From contig NZ_RHHQ01000014.1 in NCBI RefSeq assembly GCF_003710825.1, positions 1 through 64,000 of the forward strand: a stretch of 64,000 bases of DNA. The letters run 5' to 3'. Position numbers and translations under genes: made by a program. The notes under the pieces are model-generated. The model made no database searches, was not told where the DNA came from, and saw only the letters and a list, made by a program, of their open reading frames with translations. Origin of the DNA: Brevibacillus fluminis (GTDB taxonomy: Bacteria; Bacillota; Bacilli; Brevibacillales; Brevibacillaceae). Below, piece by piece: positions 1-8,085 of the stretch (position 1 is the stretch's first letter; each line of letters starts with the position of its first letter).

Positions 1-2
1 CG

Positions 3-599
3 ACAGGTCCAACGGGTCCAACAGGAGCAGCAGGTCTGGCAGGTGCAACGGGTCCAACCGGTCCAACGGGTGCTGATGGTCCGACGGGTCCGACGGGTCC
101 AACGGGAGCAGCAGGTCTGGCAGGTGCGACAGGTCCGACGGGTCCAACGGGAGCAACCGGTCCGACAGGTCCAACAGGTCCAGCACCTACATTGGCTACT
201 GCAGCAGCAGCTGGGGTCAATGTCCCTACACCTAGCACGGACTTAACGGTAGTTTCGATGCCAGCAGTTACGGTAGCTGCTGGGCAGCAAGTCAAGCTTG
301 ATGGCTTGGTTGATTTCTCACTTAATATTCTTGCTACAATTCTCACGGGAGCCACGTTCAATGTGACCGTGAACCTGGCACGAGGCGGTACAACGATTGC
401 CTCGGTAACGGACAGTGCGCCAATCATCGCTGGTCTCTTGACTGGTGCAATTGTTTTTGACGACGTGGGCATTACCTTTGTGGATGCGCCAGGTGCAGGT
501 TCGTTCACGTACTCTCTCACGGTAACAGTACCCGCTGCGTTAGCAGGCTTGGGCACGGTTACAGCAACATTTGCTAGTCTCAATGGATTGGTTGTGTAA
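3..599 (+). CDS. Collagen-like exosporium protein (BclA-type), 5' end missing
   Basis: The reading frame is open from the window edge. The first 60 or so codons are Gly-X-Y triplets, mostly GPT with GAT, GAA and GLA, which is a collagen-like stalk. About 130 residues follow that are rich in Val, Thr, Ala and Gly and alternate hydrophobic and polar residues, as in the beta-rich C-terminal head of BclA-like spore-surface proteins. Known BclA proteins form trimeric filaments on the exosporium; that role is inferred here by architecture. The N-terminus and promoter lie outside the window. The repetitive GGTCCAACG-type DNA is prone to length variation, so the true stalk length may differ between strains. 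Confidence 0.85.
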   Translation, partial: TGPTGPTGAAGLAGATGPTGPTGADGPTGPTGPTGAAGLAGATGPTGPTGATGPTGPTGPAPTLATAAAAGVNVPTPSTDLTVVSMPAVTVAAGQQVKLDGLVDFSLNILATILTGATFNVTVNLARGGTTIASVTDSAPIIAGLLTGAIVFDDVGITFVDAPGAGSFTYSLTVTVPAALAGLGTVTATFASLNGLVV

Positions 600-620
600 C
601 AGCTAGCGATATGAAAGGAA

Positions 621-649
621 AACGTCAGCTTTTTGGCTGGCGTTTTTCC
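621..649 (+). terminator. Rho-independent terminator after collagen-like gene
   Basis: A 9-bp stem (AACGTCAGC with GCTGGCGTT, one G-T pair) has a six-base loop. It merges into a T-rich run about 20 nt after the stop codon. Confidence 0.8.
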
Positions 650-739
650 TATTTTTATAGCAAGACGCTTAGGGTCACAAAACAATAGCCATCAAACATG
701 TATTGGTGTTTGACAAAAAAGGGGGATTAAACAATAATC

Positions 740-761
740 TAATTAGATATATTTCTAATTA
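740..761. promoter_or_regulatory. 22-bp palindrome, candidate operator for the MFS gene
   Basis: The arms start TAATTAGA and end TCTAATTA. They are symmetrical around 750/751 with one mismatched pair. The site ends 22 nt before the ATG of the MFS gene. Palindromes of this size and AT-richness fit MarR- or TetR-type repressors; no regulator gene is adjacent, so the cognate protein is unknown. Confidence 0.5.
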
Positions 762-783
762 ATTTGAGTTGGGAGTGCTCGAC

Positions 784-2043
784 ATGAACGCTACTATCCC
801 CCTTAATAGCAGAAGCATATGGCACCGGCAATTTCTCCTCTTGTTCTCTTCCACCATCTTGAAAGTGACAGCGGACCAGTTTGCCGCCATCGCTTTTATC
901 TGGCTGCTGCTGGAAAGCGGAGGGGATGCCACCAGCACCACGCTTCTGTATATGTCAAATCTTTTGCCGATCCTATTTTTTGGCGTGCTGGCAAGCCCAT
1001 TTCTGGCAAAAGGGAAAGTGACCCATTGGATGTTCTCATCCGATTCGATCCGAGCACTGCTGATTTTAGTCGTGCCACTGGCCCATTTGATGGGCCAGCC
1101 ACCACTATGGCTGTTCTTCGTGTCGGCGTTTCTGCAATCAGCCTGCGGAGCAATCTATAACCCGGCCTCGGTTTCCCTCCTGCCGCGAATCGTCTCATCC
1201 GATCAGGTGCAAAAGGGGAATGCGCTGCTCCAGTCGGCCAATCAAATGGTTCGTCTGCTCGGATTGGCCGGGGCAGGAATGATGGTGAGCCTGCTTTCTG
1301 CTGCAACTACCTTGGTCATCACCGCAGCATTGCTTTGCCTATCCGCCTTTTTGCTTCTGTTTATTCACATCCCGGCGGAACGTTCAGAAGATGCGCTCGC
1401 GCAAACAAACAAAAAAACCGAGCAGGCGAGCAAGGGCCTGTCCGGTTATTTGGGAAATTTGCAAGAAGGCTTTCGCGCACTTAGGCAGCATCGGGCAATT
1501 CATGCAATGGCGTGGTTTTTCGCATTTGAAAATATCGGGATAGCTCCGCTTTTCACACTGCTTGCGGTCTATGTCCAAAGCGAGCTGCACGGTGAGGCGG
1601 CGTTGTTCGCCACACTGCAGGGCAGTCAGGCGTTTGGGGCCTTGCTAGTTGGTTTCATGCTAGCCAAGGTGAACATCAAGCGTCAGGGGGCATTATTCAT
1701 CGGTGCAGCTGTCGTTGAAAGCATCGCCGTCATCGGATTGGGCGCGTCCCCGTGGATATGGTCACTCGTTTTGTGCAGCATTGTGTTCGGTATGACGATG
1801 ACGGCGATCAATGTACCGGAGATGGTCATCATCCAAACGACGGTGCCAAAGGATCAGCAAGCGGCGGTATTCGCAGCGGTGACCACTATCAGCGTCTTGT
1901 TTTTGCCCATTGCCAGCTTGTTGATCGGACCGCTAGCCGCACGGTTTGGAGCGGGCACGCTGATTGCGGCAGGGGGCGTGTTTGCGCTCTTATGCTGCGC
2001 TAGCGTACTAGTGAATCGTAATCTGATCAAACTCAAGCTGTAG
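784..2043 (+). CDS. Major facilitator superfamily transporter
   Basis: This is a roughly 419-residue membrane protein with about 12 hydrophobic segments and a polar central loop near residues 200-225, as in MFS exporters of the EntS/MFS_3 kind. The ATG at 784 is preferred because a GGGAG Shine-Dalgarno lies 8 nt upstream; an in-frame TTG at 769 is less well placed. A palindromic operator candidate sits just upstream, so expression is probably repressor-controlled. The 3' end overlaps the convergent ABC ATPase gene by 36 bp. Substrate cannot be told from sequence; drug or siderophore export are family possibilities. Confidence 0.85.
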   Translation: MNATIPLNSRSIWHRQFLLLFSSTILKVTADQFAAIAFIWLLLESGGDATSTTLLYMSNLLPILFFGVLASPFLAKGKVTHWMFSSDSIRALLILVVPLAHLMGQPPLWLFFVSAFLQSACGAIYNPASVSLLPRIVSSDQVQKGNALLQSANQMVRLLGLAGAGMMVSLLSAATTLVITAALLCLSAFLLLFIHIPAERSEDALAQTNKKTEQASKGLSGYLGNLQEGFRALRQHRAIHAMAWFFAFENIGIAPLFTLLAVYVQSELHGEAALFATLQGSQAFGALLVGFMLAKVNIKRQGALFIGAAVVESIAVIGLGASPWIWSLVLCSIVFGMTMTAINVPEMVIIQTTVPKDQQAAVFAAVTTISVLFLPIASLLIGPLAARFGAGTLIAAGGVFALLCCASVLVNRNLIKLKL

Positions 2044-2805
2044 CCAAGGGCGGTTGTTGCGCCATTCCACTGTAACGCTGGTTCCGAAAAACTGGGAGAG
2101 CTGTTCCGATGTGAGCAGCTCTGTCGTTCGGCCGGCGCCGAACACCTCGCCATTCCGCAACAGCAGGGCATGCTTGATCGTCGGTAAAATTTCTTCAATA
2201 TGATGCGTTACAAAAAGTAGGGTTGGCGCATCGGGCTGCTTGGTTATTTCCTCGACCGTAGCGAGCAATTGCTCCCGCGCGAAAATATCAAGGCCATTGC
2301 ATGGTTCATCGAGAATCAGAAGCTTCGGTTTGGAAATCAGGGCGCGGGCGATTAGCAGCCGCTGGCGCTCACCCTCCGAGCAATGCTGGTAAGGCCGGTT
2401 TGCCAAATAGGTGCATTTCAGCGATTCCAACAGCTTCCGCGCCTCGTCCAGATCATCTTCCGTCGGTTTGTTATGCACGCCGATCGTGCCAAGGCGCCCG
2501 CTCACCACGATTTCCAGCCCCGTATCGCTGCCATACAGCTTTTGCTGCAGGCTGGAGCTGACCCAGCCAATCGATTTCCGCAGCTCGCGCAAATCAACCG
2601 TGCCGAATCGCTGACCAAGCACGCTGATCTCACCGCGCGTCGGCCACAGATAGCCGTTAATCATGTTAAGCAGCGTCGTTTTGCCCGAACCGTTCAGCCC
2701 GACGAGCGCCCAATGCTCGCCGGGTTTTACCTCCCAGTTCACGTCATTGAGGATCACGGTGCCTCCTTCGCGCACCCATGTCACATTTTTCATTGAGATT
2801 GTCAT
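2008..2805 (-). CDS. Orphan ABC transporter ATP-binding protein (YlmA-like)
   Basis: This single nucleotide-binding domain has Walker A GLNGSGKT, a signature loop in the variant form CSEGERQR, Walker B LLILDEP and an H-loop (THH). Its length (about 265 residues) and the variant signature resemble the YlmA/ModF-like group of stand-alone ATPases. No permease or binding protein is adjacent, so the partner is unknown. The ATG at 2805 has a GGTGAG ribosome site 7 nt upstream; a GTG at 2817 is an alternative start. It is convergent with, and overlaps, the MFS gene. Confidence 0.8.
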   Translation of the reverse strand: MTISMKNVTWVREGGTVILNDVNWEVKPGEHWALVGLNGSGKTTLLNMINGYLWPTRGEISVLGQRFGTVDLRELRKSIGWVSSSLQQKLYGSDTGLEIVVSGRLGTIGVHNKPTEDDLDEARKLLESLKCTYLANRPYQHCSEGERQRLLIARALISKPKLLILDEPCNGLDIFAREQLLATVEEITKQPDAPTLLFVTHHIEEILPTIKHALLLRNGEVFGAGRTTELLTSEQLSQFFGTSVTVEWRNNRPWLQLEFDQITIH

Positions 2806-3184
2806 ACTAGTTCTCACCTATCTCTCTCATTTTCGTAGTCGCAACATTCAGTTTTAGGTTTGTGACTTATTGTAGTAGTTTACTTGGTGAAATGCCAGTG
2901 CCCAATTTTCTTGATTGGGAACTAGACAAATGTCAGGAGAAATACATGCAGCATACAGTATAGGGAAATTGCCCACCCTCGGTGTGGGCAGCAAAAAATG
3001 CTTGACTGGAAAAGGAAAGATGAATGCGAATTATCTAAAAACACAGTTGACTAATCGGAATAATTGGCATTATAGTTATGGAATAGAATCCATCATCTGT
3101 TACTAGATCCGTCCACAAGCATTGTGCATTGCCGATTAAATCTTGACTATCAATGTCAAGGTTCTCAGGATTGGAGGGAGCCAC
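2806..3184. other. Intergenic region before the sulfate operon
   Basis: No convincing gene is present. It holds a 7-bp hairpin (TGCCCAC/GTGGGCA, about 2970-2990), a possible sigma-A promoter (TTGACT 3047-3052, 18 bp, TATAGT 3071-3076) and the inverted repeat listed separately. The promoter probably drives the Rrf2-to-CysA operon. Confidence 0.5.
3142..3160. promoter_or_regulatory. Inverted repeat CTTGAC-N7-GTCAAG upstream of Rrf2 gene
   Basis: Perfect 6-bp arms lie 25 nt before the chosen start codon of the Rrf2-type regulator. The position fits autoregulation by that protein or a leader hairpin. Confidence 0.4.
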
Positions 3185-3634
3185 TTGAAGGTATCAAGCA
3201 GAGGAGAGTATGCGTTGCGGGCCCTTCTCTCATTGGCGCAACAGAACGGTGCGGTGCTGCCGATTTCTGCTATTGCGGAAAAAACGCTGGTGCCATTCAG
3301 CTATCTTGAACAAATCATGCTGCAGCTGAAAAATTTAGGGTATGTAAAAAGCAGGCGTGGTGTAAAAGGCGGCTATGCACTGAGACAATCGCCCTCCGAG
3401 ATCAACATCGGGGATGTGATCAGGCGTTTGGAAGGCCCGCTGGCTCCCATGAACTGCGCCAGCGTCACTGCTTACGAACAGTGTCCCCTCGAAGCCGAAT
3501 GTATGCTGAAACCGCTCTGGACATTGGTGCGAGACACGGTTTCATTCGTTCTGGACCAGACGACTCTCGACGATCTGGTGAAGCGAAACTTGAAGGGCAT
3601 AGAGGGAGTGAAGGAGCTTGTCAAAGAAACCTGA
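3185..3634 (+). CDS. Rrf2-family transcriptional regulator
   Basis: The 149-residue protein begins MKVSSRGEYALRAL, the canonical Rrf2 start, if translation starts at the TTG at 3185; GGAGGGAG lies 4 nt upstream. A winged helix spans about residues 1-70. C91, C100 and C106 sit where IscR and NsrR hold an Fe-S cluster, so redox or Fe-S sensing is plausible. Other members such as CymR sense cysteine supply through a partner. It is the first gene of an operon with yezD and the sulfate transporter, so it most likely controls sulfur uptake. Which ligand it senses cannot be decided from sequence. Confidence 0.85.
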   Translation: MKVSSRGEYALRALLSLAQQNGAVLPISAIAEKTLVPFSYLEQIMLQLKNLGYVKSRRGVKGGYALRQSPSEINIGDVIRRLEGPLAPMNCASVTAYEQCPLEAECMLKPLWTLVRDTVSFVLDQTTLDDLVKRNLKGIEGVKELVKET

Positions 3635-3812
3635 AGATCAAAACCAAGAATTAGTCGTCCGAATATTGCGAGCATTGGAAGGGCTGGAGTTCGGTTCCGT
3701 GCAGATCGTCGTGCACGATTCGCAGGTCATTCAGATTGACCGGACGGAAAAACATCGCTTTCCATTGGAAAAAGCGCAAACGAAAACCGGCAACACGACA
3801 AGAATTTCCTAG
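3618..3812 (+). CDS. yezD: YezD-family small protein (DUF2292)
   Basis: This 64-residue protein has the DUF2292 pattern: an amphipathic helix, a G-S-V-x-I-V strand and a terminal Q-I-D-R-T-E-K-x-R-F segment. Members are commonly encoded next to sulfate or sulfonate transport genes, as here; the biochemical role is unknown. It starts with TTG at 3618, inside the last codons of the Rrf2 gene (17 bp overlap), with GGGAG 9 nt upstream. The overlap suggests translational coupling. Confidence 0.8.
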   Translation: MSKKPEDQNQELVVRILRALEGLEFGSVQIVVHDSQVIQIDRTEKHRFPLEKAQTKTGNTTRIS

Positions 3813-3847
3813 AAAAATGAAAAACACAGCCGATCGGACCACCGAAG

Positions 3848-3902
3848 GCTCCCACTGACTTGACCAACTCTTTTTGGGCAGGTTGCGGGAGCTTTTTCTT
3901 TT
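3848..3902 (+). terminator. Attenuator-like hairpin between yezD and sbp
   Basis: GCTCCC (3848-3853) can pair with GGGAGC (3887-3892), followed by TTTTTCTTTTTC. It lies between yezD and the binding-protein gene, so it could partly separate regulator and transporter expression. The long loop makes the call moderate. Confidence 0.5.
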
Positions 3903-3946
3903 TCTGGTTGTTCCTTTGTTTCAGAGAAAAAAAGGAGGGTTTATTT

Positions 3947-5041
3947 GTGAATCGTTTTACTACATGGGGAAAGAAAATCGGTGCTTTTGCAGTAACAGGT
4001 GGTCTGGTCATCAGTATGGTTGGGTGCGGAGCTGGAAGTAGTACGGAGCCTGCAAAAGAAGGCAGCACAGGCGCAAGCAATGCGAGCGCGTCGGCTCCGG
4101 CAGAAAAGCCAGCCGTTGAGCTGTTGAACGTTTCCTACGACCCGACACGGGAGCTGTATCAGGATATCAATGAGAAATTTTCTGCCGAATGGAAGGCAAA
4201 AACAGGGCAGACTGTGACGATCAAACAATCCCACGGCGGCTCCGGCAAGCAATCGCGATCGGTTATCGATGGCCTGGAAGCTGACGTAGTGACGCTTGCG
4301 CTCGCTTACGATATCGATGCCATCGCGGATAAAGGCTTTCTGTCTGCCGATTGGCAATCAAAATTGAAAGAAAACAGTGCACCTTATACATCCACAATCG
4401 TCTTTTTGGTGCGTAAAGGCAACCCGAAAGGCATTAAAGACTGGGACGATCTGATCAAACCAGGCGTGTCCGTTATTACGCCGAACCCGAAAACATCCGG
4501 GGGCGCGCGGTGGAACTATCTTGCGGCATGGGGATACGCCTTGAAGAAAAACAACGGCGATGAAGCGAAAGCGAAAGAATTTGTCACGAAGCTGTTTAAG
4601 AATGTGCCGGTGCTTGATTCCGGCGCGCGCGGGGCAACGACGACATTCGTGGAGCGGGGCATCGGCGACGTGCTGATCGCATGGGAAAACGAAGCATTCC
4701 TTGCCGTCAATGAGCTGGGCAAGGATAAGCTCGATATCGTCGTGCCATCGATCAGTATCCTGGCAGAGCCACCTGTCGCCATCGTAGACAAAAACGTGGA
4801 TAAACACGGTACAGGCGAAGTGGCAAAAGCGTATCTCGATTTCCTCTATTCCGAAGAAGGCCAAGAGATCGAAGCCAAAAACTTTTACCGCCCACGCTTG
4901 AAATCGGTAGCGGACAAATACGCGTCCCAATTCCCGAAAATCGAATTGTTTACCATCGATGAGCTGTTTGGGGGCTGGAAAAAAGCACAAGCCACCCATT
5001 TCGCCGATAACGGCGTTTTCGATCAAATTTATAAGCCATAG
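3947..5041 (+). CDS. sbp: Sulfate-binding lipoprotein
   Basis: This periplasmic-type binding protein of the sulfate/thiosulfate family (Sbp/CysP) has about 364 residues. The GTG at 3947 is chosen because AAAGGAGGG lies 7 nt upstream. It gives a signal peptide ending at the lipobox residue C27 (MVGC), followed by a Ser/Ala/Glu-rich linker. Recognisable family blocks are the L-x-N-V-S-Y-D start of the mature domain, a Q-S-H-G-G-S-G-K-Q segment that corresponds to anion-binding residues in the family, and T-P-N-P-K-T-S-G-G-A. It would capture sulfate outside the membrane and deliver it to CysT/CysW. Confidence 0.93.
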   Translation: MNRFTTWGKKIGAFAVTGGLVISMVGCGAGSSTEPAKEGSTGASNASASAPAEKPAVELLNVSYDPTRELYQDINEKFSAEWKAKTGQTVTIKQSHGGSGKQSRSVIDGLEADVVTLALAYDIDAIADKGFLSADWQSKLKENSAPYTSTIVFLVRKGNPKGIKDWDDLIKPGVSVITPNPKTSGGARWNYLAAWGYALKKNNGDEAKAKEFVTKLFKNVPVLDSGARGATTTFVERGIGDVLIAWENEAFLAVNELGKDKLDIVVPSISILAEPPVAIVDKNVDKHGTGEVAKAYLDFLYSEEGQEIEAKNFYRPRLKSVADKYASQFPKIELFTIDELFGGWKKAQATHFADNGVFDQIYKP

Positions 5042-5062
5042 CACGCCAGGAGATGAATCAAC

Positions 5063-5899
5063 ATGAATGGTAGGGTAGTGCGGCGCAGCGTCCTGCCGGG
5101 TTTTGGCCTGACGCTGGGGTATACGTTGATTTACGTAAGTCTCTTAGTTTTAATCCCGCTTTTTTTCCTGTTTGGCAAAGCGGCGACAATCGGCTGGTCC
5201 GGCTTTGTCGCCACGATTTTCAGCGAACGCGTCCTCGCCGCCTATTGGCTGAGTTTTTCTGCCGCGTTCGTTGCCGCTCTGGTCAATTGCGTCTTCGGGT
5301 TTATTGTGGCATGGGTGCTGACCCGCTATGAGTTTCCGTTGAAAAAGCTGGTTGATGGCCTGATTGATCTGCCGTTTGCACTGCCGACCGCGGTGGCGGG
5401 GATCGCGTTGACGACAATTTATTCGCAAAATGGCTGGATCGGCCAATATGCAGAGGCGCTAGGAATCAAAATCGCTTTCACGCCGCTGGGCATCGTGTTC
5501 GCTCTGATTTTCATCGGGCTGCCGTTTGTGGTGAGGACCGTTCAACCGGTCCTCCTGGAAGCAGACCGGCAAATGGAAGAGGCAGCGCACACACTTGGAG
5601 CCAGCCGCTGGGTTACATTTCGACGCGTCATTTTTCCCAATGTGCTGCCTGCGCTTATGACCGGATTCACGCTCGCCTTTGCAAGGGCGATCGGGGAGTA
5701 CGGCTCGGTTGTGTTCATCTCCGGCAACATGCCGATGAAAACAGAGATCGCGCCGCTCCTCATCATGACCAAGCTGGAGCAATTCGATTATGCCGGAGCG
5801 ACGGCGATTGCGGCGGTTATGCTGGTGATTTCGTTTGTCATGCTGCTTGTCATCAATGTGCTGCAATGGAAAAGCGGAAAACGACATTTGGTGGGATAG
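5063..5899 (+). CDS. cysT: Sulfate ABC transporter permease CysT
   Basis: The 278-residue permease has about six membrane helices and an EAA loop (E-E-A-A-H-T-L-G-A-S) near residue 175 that docks to the ATPase. Strong similarity to CysT/CysU is seen in the P-F-A-L-P-T-A-V-A-G block. The ATG at 5063 has GGAGATG upstream. It forms the channel with CysW. Confidence 0.93.
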   Translation: MNGRVVRRSVLPGFGLTLGYTLIYVSLLVLIPLFFLFGKAATIGWSGFVATIFSERVLAAYWLSFSAAFVAALVNCVFGFIVAWVLTRYEFPLKKLVDGLIDLPFALPTAVAGIALTTIYSQNGWIGQYAEALGIKIAFTPLGIVFALIFIGLPFVVRTVQPVLLEADRQMEEAAHTLGASRWVTFRRVIFPNVLPALMTGFTLAFARAIGEYGSVVFISGNMPMKTEIAPLLIMTKLEQFDYAGATAIAAVMLVISFVMLLVINVLQWKSGKRHLVG

Positions 5900-5913
5900 G
5901 GGGGAGCTGACGC

Positions 5914-6792
5914 ATGAGTGAACAAATCGCAACGAATGCTGTACCGAGAGCTGCCGCCATCCCGCGCAGCGAGGCGGGAGGCTCTCTTGTCAAGTGGGGG
6001 CTGATCGCGGTCGCGCTGCTGTTTCTCGCCTTTTTCCTGATCGTGCCGCTGATCCTTGTTTTCGGGGAGGCGTTTAAAAAAGGCTGGGAGATTTACGTGC
6101 AGTCGATTGTCGAAGCAGATGTGATCAGCGCGATCAAGCTGACGCTGCTCACGGCGGGGCTTACGGTTCCGCTTAACGTCGTGTTCGGTGTCGCAGCCGC
6201 GTGGGCCATCACCAAATTCGAGTTCAGGGGAAAAAACCTGCTGATTACGCTGATTGATCTGCCCTATGCCGTTTCGCCGGTTATCTCCGGCTTGATCTTC
6301 GTCCTTTTGTTCGGGGCTCAGGGCGTTTTCGGGCCTTGGCTTGCCGAACATGACTTGAAAATCATCTTCGCCGTTCCCGGAATCGTCTTGGCTACCACGT
6401 TCGTCACCTTTCCGTTCGTTGCGCGCGAGCTCATCGCAGTGATGCAGACGCAAGGTAGCGAGGAGGAGGAAGCGGCGCTGTCGCTTGGTGCCAGCGGCTG
6501 GCAAACCTTTTTTCGGGTGACGCTGCCCAATATCAAGTGGGGTTTGCTCTACGGCATCATCCTGTGCAATGCGCGGGCGATGGGTGAATTCGGAGCGGTG
6601 TCGGTCGTGTCCGGGCATATTCGCGGGCAGACTAACACGCTTCCGCTGCAGGTAGAGATTTTGTACAACGAATACAACTTTGCCGCTGCGTTTGCGGCAG
6701 CCTCTCTCTTGACCATCTTGGCTTTGGTGACACTTGTCATCAAAAACATCGTGGAATGGAAGAACAAGCAATCAGGGAGGATTTATCCATGA
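5914..6792 (+). CDS. cysW: Sulfate ABC transporter permease CysW
   Basis: The 292-residue permease carries an N-terminal cytoplasmic stretch, about six membrane helices and an EAA loop (E-E-E-A-A-L-S-L-G-A-S). The L-P-Y-A-V-S-P-V-I-S-G block is typical of CysW. GGGGGGAG precedes the ATG. Its last codons overlap the cysA start by 4 bp, so translation is likely coupled. Confidence 0.93.
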   Translation: MSEQIATNAVPRAAAIPRSEAGGSLVKWGLIAVALLFLAFFLIVPLILVFGEAFKKGWEIYVQSIVEADVISAIKLTLLTAGLTVPLNVVFGVAAAWAITKFEFRGKNLLITLIDLPYAVSPVISGLIFVLLFGAQGVFGPWLAEHDLKIIFAVPGIVLATTFVTFPFVARELIAVMQTQGSEEEEAALSLGASGWQTFFRVTLPNIKWGLLYGIILCNARAMGEFGAVSVVSGHIRGQTNTLPLQVEILYNEYNFAAAFAAASLLTILALVTLVIKNIVEWKNKQSGRIYP

Positions 6793-7862
6793 GTATCGAG
6801 ATAAGGCAGGTTTCCATGAACTACGGGGCATTCGCTGCCTTGCAGGATGTCAGCTTGCAGATCCAAAAAGGGGAGCTGATCGCGCTCTTGGGTCCGTCCG
6901 GCTCGGGCAAAACCTCCCTGCTGCGCTCCATCGCCGGCTTGGAGGCTGTTGGGCAGGGGCAGATTTTGTTCGATGACACAGATGTGACCGAAAAAAGCAC
7001 AGGGGAGCGCAATGTCGGATTTGTGTTCCAGCACTACGCCCTGTTCAAGCATATGAATATCTTTGACAATATCGCGTTCGGCCTGAAGGTGCGACCGCGC
7101 AAAAGCCGCCCGAACAAGGCGGAGATCCGCGAGCGCGTGGAGCATTTGCTCAAGCTGGTCCAACTGGAAGGACTCGGCGACAGATATCCGGCACAGCTGT
7201 CCGGGGGACAGAGGCAGCGGATCGCACTGGCGCGAGCGCTCGCGATCGAACCGTCCGTGCTGCTGTTGGATGAACCGTTTGGCGCGCTCGACGCCAAGGT
7301 GCGCCTGGATTTGCGCCGCTGGCTGCGGCAGCTGCAAAAAAGCTTGTCGATCACCAGCGTGTTTGTCACGCACGATCAGGAGGAAGCGATGGAGCTGGCT
7401 GATCGGGTCGTGGTCATGAACAAGGGGCGGATCGAGCAGGTCGGCACGCCGCAGGAAATTTACCATCAGCCTGCCAACGAATTCGTGTACCGCTTTTTGG
7501 GCAGGGTGAATCAGGTACAGACCGAACCGTTCGCTGCCGACGCGCCGATCGGATATATTCGTCCGCATGAGGTAAAGCTGGCGAAGCACGCTGTTGATCA
7601 AAAAAGCATTCCGTCTATCATTACGCATATCCATGCAATCGGGCCGATCGTGCGTCTTGAGCTGGCCCGGCCCGACAAAGAGGAGCTGCTGGAAGCAGAG
7701 CTCAGCATCGAGAGGTTTCACCAATTGGACCTCAAGCTTGGGGAGACGGTCTACGCCCAGTTAAGCGACGTGATTGTATTCGGTGAAAAGGAACCGAAGC
7801 AGCGCTATGTCAATGCTGCTCCAGCCGTGTACGGCGCCCGCTCGGTACATGCGGATGCCTGA
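6789..7862 (+). CDS. cysA: Sulfate/thiosulfate ABC transporter ATPase CysA
   Basis: The 357-residue ATPase has Walker A GPSGSGKT, signature LSGGQRQR, Walker B VLLLDEP and an H-loop (VTHDQEEA). A C-terminal regulatory extension of about 120 residues (TOBE-like) follows. The ATG at 6789 within the cysW stop context has GGGAGG 8 nt upstream, so it is preferred over the in-frame start at 6756. It is the last gene of the operon and energises sulfate import. Confidence 0.93.
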   Translation: MSIEIRQVSMNYGAFAALQDVSLQIQKGELIALLGPSGSGKTSLLRSIAGLEAVGQGQILFDDTDVTEKSTGERNVGFVFQHYALFKHMNIFDNIAFGLKVRPRKSRPNKAEIRERVEHLLKLVQLEGLGDRYPAQLSGGQRQRIALARALAIEPSVLLLDEPFGALDAKVRLDLRRWLRQLQKSLSITSVFVTHDQEEAMELADRVVVMNKGRIEQVGTPQEIYHQPANEFVYRFLGRVNQVQTEPFAADAPIGYIRPHEVKLAKHAVDQKSIPSIITHIHAIGPIVRLELARPDKEELLEAELSIERFHQLDLKLGETVYAQLSDVIVFGEKEPKQRYVNAAPAVYGARSVHADA

Positions 7863-7866
7863 ATGA

Positions 7867-7902
7867 AGAGCACTCCTTGAACGAAAGGGGTGCTCTTTTT
7901 TA
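7867..7902 (+). terminator. Terminator of the sulfate operon
   Basis: AAGAGCACTCC pairs with GGGGTGCTCTT, followed by a T run, immediately after the cysA stop. Confidence 0.9.
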
Positions 7903-7904
7903 CA

Positions 7905-7951
7905 CAACCGCGGCTCCGCCAAAGAGCATGGCGTAGCCAGGTTTTCTAACT
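7905..7951 (-). repeat. Dispersed hairpin repeat, copy 1
   Basis: About 45 nt are shared with 38358-38402. Three nested pairings are visible: GGTT/AACC, GGCT/AGCC and CGCCA/TGGCG. The two copies differ mainly in the loop. It lies just after the cysA terminator. No flanking coding region or transposase is seen, so it resembles a small non-autonomous extragenic element. Confidence 0.65.
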
Positions 7952-8022
7952 GAAAAATCATGTTCATTCAGCTCCGGTTAATCCAATATTTTCACTTTTT
8001 TCCTGAAAAACAAGAATTGCTA

Positions 8023-8052
8023 TTGAGGTAAAAGTGTGATCTAGACTACAAT
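8023..8052 (+). promoter_or_regulatory. Promoter candidate for the TetR gene
   Basis: TTGAGG and TACAAT are separated by 18 bp, 33 nt upstream of the chosen start codon. Confidence 0.45.
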
Positions 8053-8072
8053 AGTTGAAAAACAAATCACAC
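8034..8072. promoter_or_regulatory. Inverted repeat GTGTGAT-N25-ATCACAC around the TetR promoter
   Basis: Two perfect 7-bp half sites flank the -10 element and the predicted transcription start. This suits an autoregulatory operator pair bound by the adjacent TetR-type protein, although the half-site spacing is wider than for a single dimer. Confidence 0.4.
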
Positions 8073-8085
8073 CGGAGTGAACATT

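Noticed and set aside
1..190. Arg/Val/Gln-rich frame in the collagen repeat region
   Set aside because: It is the out-of-frame reading of the Gly-X-Y repeat.
2383..2796. Plus-strand frame opposite the ABC ATPase
   Set aside because: Antisense to Walker A and signature regions of a recognised ATPase.
5788..6771. Long minus-strand frame opposite cysW
   Set aside because: Antisense of a clear permease gene. The composition (Arg, Asp, Gln rich) is that of a reversed hydrophobic gene.
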